A stretch of DNA of 64,000 nucleotides from Massilia norwichensis (GTDB lineage Bacteria > Pseudomonadota > Gammaproteobacteria > Burkholderiales > Burkholderiaceae_D): the NCBI RefSeq assembly GCF_024753245.1, contig NZ_JANUGX010000007.1:1-64000 (forward strand), read 5' to 3'. Positions 35,771 to 44,094 of this stretch are shown one piece after another (position 1 is the stretch's first letter; the number at the start of each line of letters is the position of its first letter). The position numbers were made by a program, and so were the translations under genes. The notes below the pieces were generated by a model. It did not search any database. It was not told the DNA's origin and saw only the letters and a list, made by a program, of their open reading frames with translations.

Positions 35771-38728
35771 TCAGAACTTGTAGCGCATGCCCAGCATGTA
35801 GCGCGGCCCGGTCTGGGTCACGTACTCGGCCATCTCCTTGGCGCGACCATGGCTGCGGCTGGTCTCGTTGGTCAGGTTGATGCCCTCGAACTGCACGCTG
35901 AGCTTCTCGGTGATGTTGTAGCCGAGGCTCAGGTCCAGCTGGCCGTAGGGTTCGACGTAGATCGGGTTCGGACCGGCCGAATCGAAGGTCGAGGACAGGA
36001 ACTCGCCGCGCCAGTTCCAGGCCAGGCGGGCATTCACGCGCTCGTTCTCGAAGATGCCGACCACGTTGTACGAGTTCGACAGGCCGATCAGCGCGAACTG
36101 CTCGCCGACCGACTTGTTGTCGTAGCGGAGGCCCGAGTGCACGTAGGTGTAGTTGGCCGACACGCCGAAGCCGTTGTTGAACATGTGCTGGACGTTGAAT
36201 TCCAGGCCGTTCAGGCTGGCCTTCTTCTGGTTCGAGTACGAAGTGATCCGGAAGTTGGCGATCGGGTCGTTCGGCTGGCCCACGATGCTGCCGGTGGTGT
36301 TGCCGATGCTGTCGACCGGACCCGGGGTCACGCCCGGCGCGGTCGGGTGGTTACGGAAGATGTAGTTGCGGATGCAGCTGGTATCCGAAGTCGGGCAACC
36401 GTTCGCCAGGGCCTCGTTCCACAGGGCGCCGCCGACCGGGGTGTGCAGGTTGAACGGGGTCTCGATGACCTGCGACTGGCCGGCATAGTTTTCGAGGTCC
36501 TTGTAGAAGGCGTTGACCGAAGCGAAGCTCTGCTTGGCGTAGTACCACTCGAAGGACAAGTCGAAGTTCTTCGACTTGACGGGTTTGAGCGCCGGGTTAC
36601 CCTGGCGTCCGGTGCCGCCTTCGACACGCGCGCCGAGATCCAGGATCTGGCCGCCGGCGATCTGGTCGTAGCGCGGACGGCCGATGGTTTCGCCGTAGCT
36701 GGCGCGGACCTTCATGTCCGAACGCAGGTCCATGTCCCAGTCCACGCTCGGCAGCAGGTTGTTGTATTTGCCGGTCAGGGTGGTGAAGGTCGGGGCGCCC
36801 ATGATCACGCCGAACTCGTTCTGCGAATTCCAGCTGTAGGCGGTCGCGGCCGGCACCAGCGCGGTCGAGACCACGTCGGTCTTCTCGTAGCGCACGCCGA
36901 TCGCGGTGTGCATCGGGAAGCGGGTGTCCCAGTCCGTGTTGAACTGCAGGTAGAGGTTCTTGGTGTCTTCGGTGGTGCGCTGGTCGGTGTCGAAGGTGTT
37001 CTTCGCCACGTACAGCTGCGGCTTGCCGGTGACGCGCGCAGCGACGTCGCGCACTTCGTTGAAGTTGAAGGTGTAGAAATTGTTGAACAAGTTAGGGTTG
37101 CCGCTGCCGTCGATCTGGTCGAAGTAGCCGCGCACCGTGGCCGGGTGCCACAGGCTGCTCGGGTAGTCCGAAGGCTTGGTGGCGCCGCCCCAGGTATCGT
37201 CGCGCTGGTTGTTCGAGACCGCCGAGCGGTTCGAGACCTTGATCACGCCGAGGCCGAAGTTCAGGTTCGACGATTCCAGCATGCGCAGGCGGCCCTTGGC
37301 CTGGTACTGCTCGATCTTGCCCTTCATGTAGCCGTTCTGGAAGTTCGAGCCGGTCACCTGCTGCGGCGCCCTGACGAAGTCGGCGCCGGCGATGCTCAGC
37401 ACCGGGAAGTCCTTCGAGAAGTCGACCGAGGTGTCGCCGCGCGAGAAGCTGGCGGTGCCCAGGGTGTTGAAGGAGCCGTAGGGGCTGTCGGCCATCGATT
37501 CGGCGGTCGAATGGTGGGCGTCGAATTCGAGCTTCAGGTCGTTGGTGGCGCGCCACTGGGCGTTGAAGCCGAGCGACTTGTTGTCGGTCTTGGTGGCGAA
37601 GTTGCCGCCGCCCATGGCGATGTCGGCGTTACCGGCCGGGAGCTGTTCGGTGTAGACCAGCGGCGCCGCGACCGGGCCATTGGTCCAGGACGAGGTCGAC
37701 GGGCCGAAGTTGAACCAGGCCGACAGGTCGTTGCGCTTGGTCTGCAGCTTGTTCTGCGAGTAGGTGTAGTCGAGGGTCGTGACCAGTTCCTTGACCGGGG
37801 CGAACTGCAGGGTCAGCTGGCCGTTGGTGCGCTGCCGCTTGACGCCGGTGAAGCTGTAGTTCAGGTTCTGCGGCACCTCGTACACGGTGTCGCCAGTCGG
37901 GCGGTTGGTGGCGCCGGTCTGGGGAATGATGCCCCAGCTGGTCGTGTCGTCGCCGCGGTAAGGACCCTTCCAGCCGCTCGAGACGGCCGCCTGGTTGTAG
38001 CCCAGGTTGCGTTCCTGGTAGCTGGCGCTTAGCCCTAAGCCCCACTTGCCGTCCTTGCTGGTGGTGGTGTAGATGCCCGAGAACTCCGGCGTGAAGGAGC
38101 TGTCCGCGCGCTCGTCGTTCGGCAGGTTCTTGTTCGAGGTGTCGTCCATCATCTTGACGCCGATGCTCGAATAGGTGCCGAGGCGGTCGAGCGGGCGCGC
38201 GGTGATGACGTTGATGGTGGCGCCGATGCCGCCGGTCGGGGTCTCGGCGCGGCTGGTCTTGTAGACCTGCAGCTGCGAGATCGCTTCCGAAGCCAGGTTC
38301 GAGAAGTCGAAGGCGCGGCCGTTCAGGTCGCCCAGGTTCGAGGTCGGCATCTGGCGGCCGTTCAGCAGCACCATGTTGAAGTCGGGGCCGATGCCGCGCA
38401 CGGTGACCTTCTGGCCTTCGCCGTTCACGCGGTCGATCGACACGCCGGAAATACGCTGCAGCGATTCGGCCAGGTTGGTATCCGGGAACTTGCCCATGTC
38501 TTCGGCCACGATGCCGTCGACGATACCGTCCGAGTTGCGCTTCAGGTTCAGCGACGAGGCCATCGACTGGCGGATGCCGCTGACGACCACCTGCTGCACG
38601 CCGGCCTGCGCCGTGGTGTCGCCGGTGGCGTCGACCGCGTCCTGCGCATACGCCGACACGCCGAACGCCGCACAGGCGCCGGCGACAGCCAGGCTGATCA
38701 GTTTTTTGTTTGCCTTGGGGTAATGCAT
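35771..38728 (-). CDS. TonB-dependent receptor (sugar/oligosaccharide type)
   Basis: A 985-residue outer-membrane receptor of the TonB-Xanthomonas/Caulobacter family. Signal peptide MHYPKANKKLISLAVAGACA (cleaved near AYA-QD), a short TonB-box region (VQQVVVSGIRQSM), plug domain (about 55-180; GKFPDTNLAESLQRISGVSI, VTVRGIGPDFNMVLLNGRQMP) and a 22-strand barrel ending in the aromatic RYMLGMRYKF. AGGAGAC before ATG 38728 sets the start; the longer frame to 38797 overlaps the leader. Operator and promoter in front, together with the laminarinase next door, suggest uptake of beta-1,3-glucan oligosaccharides. Confidence 0.93.
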   Translation of the reverse strand: MHYPKANKKLISLAVAGACAAFGVSAYAQDAVDATGDTTAQAGVQQVVVSGIRQSMASSLNLKRNSDGIVDGIVAEDMGKFPDTNLAESLQRISGVSIDRVNGEGQKVTVRGIGPDFNMVLLNGRQMPTSNLGDLNGRAFDFSNLASEAISQLQVYKTSRAETPTGGIGATINVITARPLDRLGTYSSIGVKMMDDTSNKNLPNDERADSSFTPEFSGIYTTTSKDGKWGLGLSASYQERNLGYNQAAVSSGWKGPYRGDDTTSWGIIPQTGATNRPTGDTVYEVPQNLNYSFTGVKRQRTNGQLTLQFAPVKELVTTLDYTYSQNKLQTKRNDLSAWFNFGPSTSSWTNGPVAAPLVYTEQLPAGNADIAMGGGNFATKTDNKSLGFNAQWRATNDLKLEFDAHHSTAESMADSPYGSFNTLGTASFSRGDTSVDFSKDFPVLSIAGADFVRAPQQVTGSNFQNGYMKGKIEQYQAKGRLRMLESSNLNFGLGVIKVSNRSAVSNNQRDDTWGGATKPSDYPSSLWHPATVRGYFDQIDGSGNPNLFNNFYTFNFNEVRDVAARVTGKPQLYVAKNTFDTDQRTTEDTKNLYLQFNTDWDTRFPMHTAIGVRYEKTDVVSTALVPAATAYSWNSQNEFGVIMGAPTFTTLTGKYNNLLPSVDWDMDLRSDMKVRASYGETIGRPRYDQIAGGQILDLGARVEGGTGRQGNPALKPVKSKNFDLSFEWYYAKQSFASVNAFYKDLENYAGQSQVIETPFNLHTPVGGALWNEALANGCPTSDTSCIRNYIFRNHPTAPGVTPGPVDSIGNTTGSIVGQPNDPIANFRITSYSNQKKASLNGLEFNVQHMFNNGFGVSANYTYVHSGLRYDNKSVGEQFALIGLSNSYNVVGIFENERVNARLAWNWRGEFLSSTFDSAGPNPIYVEPYGQLDLSLGYNITEKLSVQFEGINLTNETSRSHGRAKEMAEYVTQTGPRYMLGMRYKF

Positions 38729-38813
38729 TGGGTCTCCTCTGTTTTTCTTGGCGTAGTTGTCATTCATCAGGTCCGCATGTTCCTTGAATCCTTTCAACTC
38801 ATCTGGAAATGTT

Positions 38814-38827
38814 TGGAAACGTTTCCA
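38814..38827. promoter_or_regulatory. LacI-type operator (site 4 of 5), before the TonB receptor
   Basis: TGGAAACGTTTCCA, a perfect 14-bp palindrome. An extra half site TGGAAAT lies 10 bases to one side (38804-38810). It sits right after the -10 box of the minus-strand promoter. Confidence 0.8.
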
Positions 38828-38841
38828 TATCAGTTGTCTGA

Positions 38842-38870
38842 ATCTTATGTTCAGTAAAAATAATTGTCAA
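38842..38870 (-). promoter_or_regulatory. Sigma-70 promoter of the TonB receptor
   Basis: On the minus strand TTGACA (38870-38865), a 17-base AT-rich spacer, TAAGAT (38847-38842). Perfect -35 and near-consensus -10; the operator is 15 bases downstream of the -10 end. Confidence 0.78.
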
Positions 38871-38925
38871 CTGGGCACGCAATTTTTTTCAGGAAATTTC
38901 ATGATGCACGCAACACCTAGCATGT

Positions 38926-38954
38926 TTGACATGGATTTTTGGCAAGCGTATAGT
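38926..38954 (+). promoter_or_regulatory. Sigma-70 promoter of the laminarinase gene
   Basis: TTGACA at 38926-38931, 17-base spacer, TATAGT at 38949-38954. Same -35 and -10 hexamers as the ABC-operon promoter at 16379. It is divergent from the TonB promoter, with 55 bases between the two -35 boxes. Confidence 0.8.
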
Positions 38955-38965
38955 CGGCGCGGCCT

Positions 38966-38979
38966 TGGGAACGTTTCCA
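38966..38979. promoter_or_regulatory. LacI-type operator (site 5 of 5), before GH16
   Basis: TGGGAACGTTTCCA, identical over 14 bases to site 1 at 16422, extended to TTGGGAACGTTTCCAA. It begins 12 bases after the -10 box. Confidence 0.8.
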
Positions 38980-39019
38980 AGCGAATGCCAAAAAAATACG
39001 AGACGGAGACGCCCGCGCC

Positions 39020-39898
39020 ATGAAAATACGGAAGCTGTTGCACGCCACGGCACTGATGCTGTGCGCCCATGCCGCGTTGGCGAACTCAGCGCCGCAGCAG
39101 GCTGGCATGGCACCGGCCCCGGCCGGCTGGGTGCTGGACTGGAGCGACGAATTCGAGGGAAAGGCGCTGGACCACGGCAAATGGGTCGAGGAGCTGGGCG
39201 GCCACGGCTTCGGTAACAGCGAGCTGCAGTTCTACACGGCGCGTCCGGAGAACGTGCGGGTCGAGGGCGGCAATCTGGTGATCGAGGCGCGCCGCGAGGA
39301 TTGGGAGGGCAAGCACTACACCTCGGCGCGGATCAAGACCGCCGGCCTGTACGAACGCACCTACGGGCGCTTCGAGGCGCGCATGAAGCTTCCGCGCGGG
39401 CAGGGTATCTGGCCGGCGTTCTGGATGCTCGGCGCGGACATCAAGACCGTCGGCTGGCCGCGCAGCGGCGAGATCGACATCATGGAGAACATCGGCCGCG
39501 AGCCGGCCACCGTGCACGGCACCCTGCATGGCCCCGGCTTCTCCGGTGAGCATGCCTTCGGTGCGCCCTCCAGCATCGCCAGCGGCGCCATCGCCGACGA
39601 ATACCATGTCTTTGCGGTCGAATGGGAGCCGGGCGAGATCCGCTGGTACCGCGACGGCATTCTGTATCACACCGCGCGCCCCGATCTGGTCAAGGGCGAG
39701 TGGGTCTACGAACACCCGTTCTTCATCCTCCTGAACCTCGCCGTGGGCGGCTACTGGCCCGGCAATCCCGATGCCACGACCAGCTTCCCGCAGCGCATGC
39801 TGGTCGATTACGTACGCGTCTACCGGCGCGCTTCGGGTGCGGGCGCCACGGCGGGCGCCACTGCGGGCGCTGGCGGCGGTGCGCCGTCCGGCAAGTAG
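39020..39898 (+). CDS. GH16 endo-beta-1,3-glucanase (laminarinase-type), exported
   Basis: A 292-residue enzyme with signal peptide MKIRKLLHATALMLCAHAAL (cleaved near ANS). The GH16 catalytic set is E151, D153 and E156 in GEIDIMEN, the beta-bulge form of laminarinases, with the WPAFWMLG active-site strand before it. It cuts beta-1,3-glucan (laminarin, curdlan-like) outside or in the periplasm. No carbohydrate-binding module follows; the last 25 residues are an Ala/Gly-rich tail (GAGATAGATAGAGGGAPSGK) encoded by DNA that also encodes the tail of the convergent gene. Confidence 0.94.
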   Translation: MKIRKLLHATALMLCAHAALANSAPQQAGMAPAPAGWVLDWSDEFEGKALDHGKWVEELGGHGFGNSELQFYTARPENVRVEGGNLVIEARREDWEGKHYTSARIKTAGLYERTYGRFEARMKLPRGQGIWPAFWMLGADIKTVGWPRSGEIDIMENIGREPATVHGTLHGPGFSGEHAFGAPSSIASGAIADEYHVFAVEWEPGEIRWYRDGILYHTARPDLVKGEWVYEHPFFILLNLAVGGYWPGNPDATTSFPQRMLVDYVRVYRRASGAGATAGATAGAGGGAPSGK

Positions 39899-40209
39899 CG
39901 TTCGCGGGCTTCGCGCGCCACCCTGGCGATGGCACGCACGCAGTCCAGGGTCGGCGCGCCGGCAAGCGCATCCGCGCCCTTGGCGTACATGCGGGCGAGC
40001 TGGGTCGCCACCGGCGCTGCGCCGGGAATCTGGTCGCGGAACAGTTTGATCAGGCTGACCACGGTCTCGTGCAGCGGCGCATGGGCGGCGCGCGCGACGT
40101 GGCGGCCACCGGGGTCGAGGGCCAGGGATTGCGTGATCGTGTGTTCGAATTGTGTTTCCGCGCGCTGGATGAGCATGCGGAGCTGTCCGGGTGTGAACTG
40201 GTGTCGCAT
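39820..40209 (-). CDS. Hypothetical protein (129 aa) with Ala/Pro-rich tail
   Basis: Not recognised. The first 105 residues look like a compact helical protein (MRHQFTPGQLRMLIQRAETQ; ETVVSLIKLFRDQIPGAAPVATQLARMYAKGADAL), and the last 25 are a PPAPAVAPAVAPAPEA tail. That tail is antisense to the GH16 Gly/Ala tail, a 79-base overlap. It is the second of two small genes in the same direction, 16 bases apart. No signal peptide or membrane segment. The start ATG at 40209 gives the best coding frame; a longer frame to 40503 overlaps the upstream gene and is unlikely. Confidence 0.65.
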   Translation of the reverse strand: MRHQFTPGQLRMLIQRAETQFEHTITQSLALDPGGRHVARAAHAPLHETVVSLIKLFRDQIPGAAPVATQLARMYAKGADALAGAPTLDCVRAIARVAREARERYLPDGAPPPAPAVAPAVAPAPEARR

Positions 40210-40225
40210 GGTGGTCTCGTCCTCG

Positions 40226-40633
40226 TTACTGGTCGGCCCAGGCCGGCTCGGCTTGCGCTTGCGGGCGCACGCGGGCATGCGATTTCCCCGGCCGCACCCG
40301 TAGCGGCGCCCGCGGCGCATTCGAACGCACCGGCGTGAGCGCGCCTTCGTAAGGCAGGGTGTCGTGGTCGACTTCCGCAGGCTCGCCCCGTCCGGCGCCT
40401 TGCAGGAACTGGGCGATCGCGATTTTGACGATGGCCCGGTTGCTGAGTTCAGCCGTGAGGCGGAACTTGCGGTTGTAGTAGAAAAAAGTCGCCGTGTCGC
40501 CATCGGGTGTCACGATGTCGACCTTCTTCGGCAGCGAGAAGCCGTAGCGTCCGCTGGCCCAGAGCTTAACCGTGCAGACCCCGGCGTCGGGTGATGAAAA
40601 AGTAAAGTTCATGCAGGAATCGTAATCCTGCAT
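40226..40633 (-). CDS. Hypothetical protein (about 135 aa)
   Basis: Not recognised. The first 90 residues are protein-like with alternating hydrophobic strands (VCTVKLWASGRYGFSLPKKVDIVTPDGDTATFFYYNRKFRLTAEL is a run of beta-strand pattern), followed by a basic, Arg/Pro-rich tail. Start uncertain: ATG 40633 (MQDYDSC) or ATG 40612 (MNFTFSS); the open frame reaches 40663 only with a TTG. It precedes the 129-residue gene, so the two may be an operon. Confidence 0.55.
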   Translation of the reverse strand: MQDYDSCMNFTFSSPDAGVCTVKLWASGRYGFSLPKKVDIVTPDGDTATFFYYNRKFRLTAELSNRAIVKIAIAQFLQGAGRGEPAEVDHDTLPYEGALTPVRSNAPRAPLRVRPGKSHARVRPQAQAEPAWADQ

Positions 40634-40701
40634 ATGCACGCGCACGGAACGAAATTGTTCCAAACTATTACGGCGGGAACACCTGTTTCCTCAGTTCAAA
40701 A

Positions 40702-42143
40702 TCAATCGAGGGTCGCGACCGCTTCGGCCAGCTTCTCGGGCGGGCAGGGCTTGACCAGGTGCAGGTCGAAACCGGCCTCCATCGCCGCGCTGCGGACCGC
40801 CGCCGAACTGTAGCCGGTCAGGGCGACCAGGCGCAGCTTGTGCCCGCCCAGCAGCCGGCGCGCATGGCGCGCGAGCTCGAAGCCGTCGATGCCGGGCAGG
40901 CCGATGTCGACGAAGGCGACGTCCGGCCGGTAGGTGGTGATCAGGTCCAGGCCCTCGGGGCCGTTCGACGCCGTGACCACGGTATGGCCCATCGCGCTCA
41001 GCAGTTGCTGCAGGGTGTGGCGCGCATCGGCGTTGTCTTCGACCAGGGCGATACGGCGCGCAAGGCATCCCGTACCGCTTGCGCCGGCCGACGCCCCCGC
41101 CAAGCCTGCGTCCGGCGCGGCGGCTGCTGCGCCGGACAGCGGCAGTTCGACCACGAAGCTGCTGCCGTGGCCCAGGCCTTCGCTCTGCGCACGCACGCTG
41201 CCGCCGTGCAGGCCGACCAGCGCCCGCACCAGGCTCAGGCCAATGCCGAGCCCGCCGCGCGAACGGTCGATCGCCACGTCGACCTGCACGAAGACGTCGA
41301 AGATCGCTTCCAGCTTGTCGGCCGGGATGCCGCGGCCGGTGTCGCCCACCGTGATGCGGGCCCAGGCAGGCCCTGCTCCTCGTAGCGTTCCAGCGCCACC
41401 GCGACGCGGCCGCCGGCCTCGCTGTACTTGGCGGCGTTCGCCAGCAGGTTGGCCAGCACCTGTTCCAGGCGCGTGGCGTCGCCCAGCATCGGGTAAGCCT
41501 GGCCGGCGGGCGGCAGCTCGAGCGCCAGCATGGCCAGGAATTCGTCCTTGTTGCTGGCCTGTTCGCGGGCCCGGTCCGCGTATTCGGACAGCACGTCGTT
41601 GGCCGATTGCAGCTCGGCGTTGACGCGGTCGAGTTCCCGGCTGCGCTCGACGATCTCCGCTTCCATGCGGACCCGGTCGGCGCTCAGGCGCTGGCTGGCG
41701 CGGCGCTCCTGCGCATGCTCGCGGCTGAGCTGGACGTAAGCGGTGACATTGTCGACGCGGTGGATGATGTAGAGGATGCTGCCGTCGGGCCCCAGCACCG
41801 GCGCGTTGACCGGACTCCAGTAGCGCAGCTCGAAGCCGCCGCCGGCGGCCGGCACGTCGTAGCGCTGGACCGCCATGGTGTCCGGGGCACGGGTCGCCAG
41901 GACGCGCCTGAGCGAGCGCGCCAGATTGCTGGTCGATTGCGCGTCGGGCGTATGCGGATTGTCGGGAAAGACTTCGAACAGCGGGCGGCCGAGGATCTGG
42001 TCGCGCCGGGTGAGCGTGCCGCGCAGGTATTCGTCGCTGACGCCGACGATGGTGAAGCCGGCATCGGGCCGCAGCACCAGAAATGCGCCGGGCGCTGCTT
42101 CGAACAGTTGCTGGAAGTGCTCTACGGGAATCCGCGTTTCCAT
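40702..42143 (-). pseudogene. Hybrid PAS-kinase-receiver gene missing its histidine domain and frameshifted
   Basis: From ATG 42143 the frame encodes a PAS domain (about residues 8-135), a coiled-coil, then NKDEFLAML directly joined to LELPPAGQAYPMLGDATRLEQVLANLLANAAKYS. In the intact kinase at 9262 the same two anchors (FLAML and DATRLEQ) are 101 residues apart and contain the phospho-acceptor His; here they are 15 apart, so about 86 residues of the HisKA domain are gone in frame. Near 41361-41370 a one-base loss shifts the frame; the ATPase G-boxes (TVGDTGRGIP, GGLGIGLSLV) and a C-terminal receiver (VDIGLPG Asp) continue in the next frame to 40702. A functional kinase is very unlikely. Confidence 0.85.
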
Positions 42144-42222
42144 TCTTGCGCGAGATAAAGACGATTCCGTAGAGCTTGCGGCAGGGGTGGCGGGGTGTCA
42201 AGCGTGCACGCCCCGGCGTGCT

Positions 42223-42510
42223 TCAGCGGCTGGTCTTGAGCATCGACGGATAGCCGACGTCTTCGGTGGCCTTCTTGAGATCGGCCACGCTGGCCTGGGC
42301 GTCGTCGTAGACGATCACGGCTTCGCGCTTTTCGTAGCTGACCGCGACCTTGCTCACGCCCGGCACCTTGCTCAGGGAAGCCTTGATCGTGATCGGGCAG
42401 GTCGCGCAGTCCATGGTCGGCACGTTCAGCTTCACGGTCTGCTGCTTGGCCAGCGCGAAGGGGCTGGCGGCGAGCAGGGCGGCCAGGGACAGGGTTTGCA
42501 GGATTTTCAT
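42223..42510 (-). CDS. merP: Periplasmic mercury-binding protein MerP-like
   Basis: A 95-residue protein: signal peptide (residues 1-21, ending ALA) and one HMA domain. The metal motif is MDCATCP with C35 and C38, and the fold is complete (YEKREAVIVYDDAQ, DVGYPS). MerP binds Hg2+ in the periplasm and hands it to MerT. A 16-base palindrome (42206-42221) abuts the stop codon. Confidence 0.88.
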   Translation of the reverse strand: MKILQTLSLAALLAASPFALAKQQTVKLNVPTMDCATCPITIKASLSKVPGVSKVAVSYEKREAVIVYDDAQASVADLKKATEDVGYPSMLKTSR

Positions 42511-42528
42511 GGCGGTGACCTCAATGGC

Positions 42529-42891
42529 TCAATAGAACAGGGGAGCAATCAGCGGGAAGCCCAGCAGCAGGGCGATGAACACGGCGCAGCCGATGAACAG
42601 CTTGCGCATCGCCGGGCGGGTGGTGGCGCAAGCCTGGTCGTCGAGCGCGCAGGCGGCGGCCGGGCGGAACAGCAGCCAGCCGGCCCAGGCCAGCGCGCCC
42701 AGCGTCAGCGCGATGGCCCAGGGCGTGAGCGGCTTCAGGGCGCTCAGGTGCACCATCCAGGCCCCGGTGATGCCGACCAGGACCAGCACCAGCGGCAGCA
42801 CGCAGCAGGTCGACGCCAGCAGCGACGCCAGAACCGCAAACGCGATCAGTTTGCCTGCGCTGCGCTCGGTGCGCTCGATTGGTGCCTGCAT
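42529..42891 (-). CDS. merT: Mercuric transport protein MerT-like
   Basis: A 120-residue inner-membrane protein with three helices, the MerT pattern. Vicinal cysteines C29-C30 (STCCVLPLVL) lie in helix 1 and a second pair C81/C88 in the cytoplasmic loop, as needed to move Hg2+ across and pass it inside. It is 18 bases before merP. There is no merR, merA or merC here, so reduction of imported mercury must be encoded elsewhere or the pair transports another soft metal. Confidence 0.88.
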   Translation of the reverse strand: MQAPIERTERSAGKLIAFAVLASLLASTCCVLPLVLVLVGITGAWMVHLSALKPLTPWAIALTLGALAWAGWLLFRPAAACALDDQACATTRPAMRKLFIGCAVFIALLLGFPLIAPLFY

Positions 42892-42915
42892 GCCCGGTCC
42901 TTTTTAGACGCCGCC

Positions 42916-44043
42916 TTAGATGGCGCGCGCGGTGATGGTGTACGCGAAGCTGTCCGGCGCCAGCGAGTCGTACGGCTCGCCGCGGCTTTCGGCCTGCGGG
43001 TACATCAGGAAGCCGACCTTGCCGGCCGAGGAGCCGGGCAGGCGCACGTCGTGGGCGAAGTTATAACCCATCCAGTTGCCTTCCCAGCCGCCGAACAGGG
43101 CCTGCTTGACCGGCGCGACCAGCGGGTGGTCCGGGTCCTTGATCCAGTTCGGGGTTTCCTGGCGCATCACCTTGGCAACGTCGGCCGGATCCATCGCGAC
43201 CCAGCCGTGACGCTTCAGGTAGACCTCGGCGCGGCAGTGCTGGGCACCCTGCAGCGAGGCCGGCTTGCCGCCCAGTTCACGGTAGCCGAAGGCGCTCGGC
43301 GCGATGCGGATGCCGTAGACGTCGCGTGCTGGCACGCCGCTGGCGCGGCACAGGCCGACGAACAGGCCGTTCAGGTCGGCGCACTTGCCGCCGAAGTTGC
43401 CGGTCTCCAGCATGGTCTTGATGTCGCCGGTGCCGCAGCCTTTGACTTTCGGCTCGCGGAAGGTGTTCAGCACGATCCAGTCGTAGATGCGCTGGGCCTT
43501 CTCTTCATCGCTCTTCGCGCCCGAGGTGATCTGCAGCGCGGTAGTCTTGACGATGCCGTCCAGCGGCATCAGGTCGGTCGGCTGCAGCCACAGGCGCAGA
43601 TCTTCGGGCGCTTCAGTCGCGCCGGCCGGCTTCTTCCAGTTTTCGGCGCGGTCGCGGGTCTGGATGCGCGAGACGACTTCCAGCCTAGGTGGCGCGCTGC
43701 CGTCGAACTCGGCGACCAGGAAACGCGCGCCGTACTGCGGGTCGCTGCCCATCTTCATGCTCTTGGCGTTGCCCGACCAATTGTTCGACAGCGTGCGCTG
43801 CCAGTCGGTGTCGATCGCCGGCAGCGGAATCCAGACCGTCGACGGACCGCTGGCGCGCTGCAGGTTCACGCGCGTGACCACCTCGTAGCTCTTCCATTCG
43901 CCCGGGCGCGGGTCGAAGTGGCGCTCTTCGGTTGCAGCGGCGGCGGTCTGGGCCAGCAGGGTGCGCGGCAGGGCGCCGGCCAGCAGGGCGCCGGTGGCGG
44001 CTTTGAGCAGGGTGCGGCGGTGGGTCGGTTTCATGTCTTCCAT
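42916..44043 (-). CDS. Tat-exported transglutaminase-like protein
   Basis: A 375-residue protein with a twin-arginine signal (THRRTLLKAATGALLAGALP). The transglutaminase-core catalytic residues are visible as Cys in NFGGKCADLNGLFVGLCR, His in GAQHCRAEVYLKRHGW and Asp in VAMDPADV. It is probably a periplasmic peptidase or amidase; homologues occur beside thioredoxin-like genes. Start at 44043 or 44034 (MKPTHRR); neither has an ideal ribosome site. It is the second gene of a TlpA-transglutaminase-MerT-MerP run with gaps of 18-51 bases. Confidence 0.85.
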   Translation of the reverse strand: MEDMKPTHRRTLLKAATGALLAGALPRTLLAQTAAAATEERHFDPRPGEWKSYEVVTRVNLQRASGPSTVWIPLPAIDTDWQRTLSNNWSGNAKSMKMGSDPQYGARFLVAEFDGSAPPRLEVVSRIQTRDRAENWKKPAGATEAPEDLRLWLQPTDLMPLDGIVKTTALQITSGAKSDEEKAQRIYDWIVLNTFREPKVKGCGTGDIKTMLETGNFGGKCADLNGLFVGLCRASGVPARDVYGIRIAPSAFGYRELGGKPASLQGAQHCRAEVYLKRHGWVAMDPADVAKVMRQETPNWIKDPDHPLVAPVKQALFGGWEGNWMGYNFAHDVRLPGSSAGKVGFLMYPQAESRGEPYDSLAPDSFAYTITARAI

Positions 44044-44094
44044 GGTCTTGGTCTTCCAGTCTGGATGTTGTTGGTTATTCTTTGTCGTTTGCTG

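Noticed and set aside
35849..38032. Plus-strand frame of 727 codons within the TonB receptor gene
   Set aside because: Antisense of the receptor; composition is Val/Arg/Gly without domain.
42206..42221. GC-rich 16-base palindrome after merP as a terminator
   Set aside because: Perfect arms but no T-run on either side, so it is only mentioned with merP.
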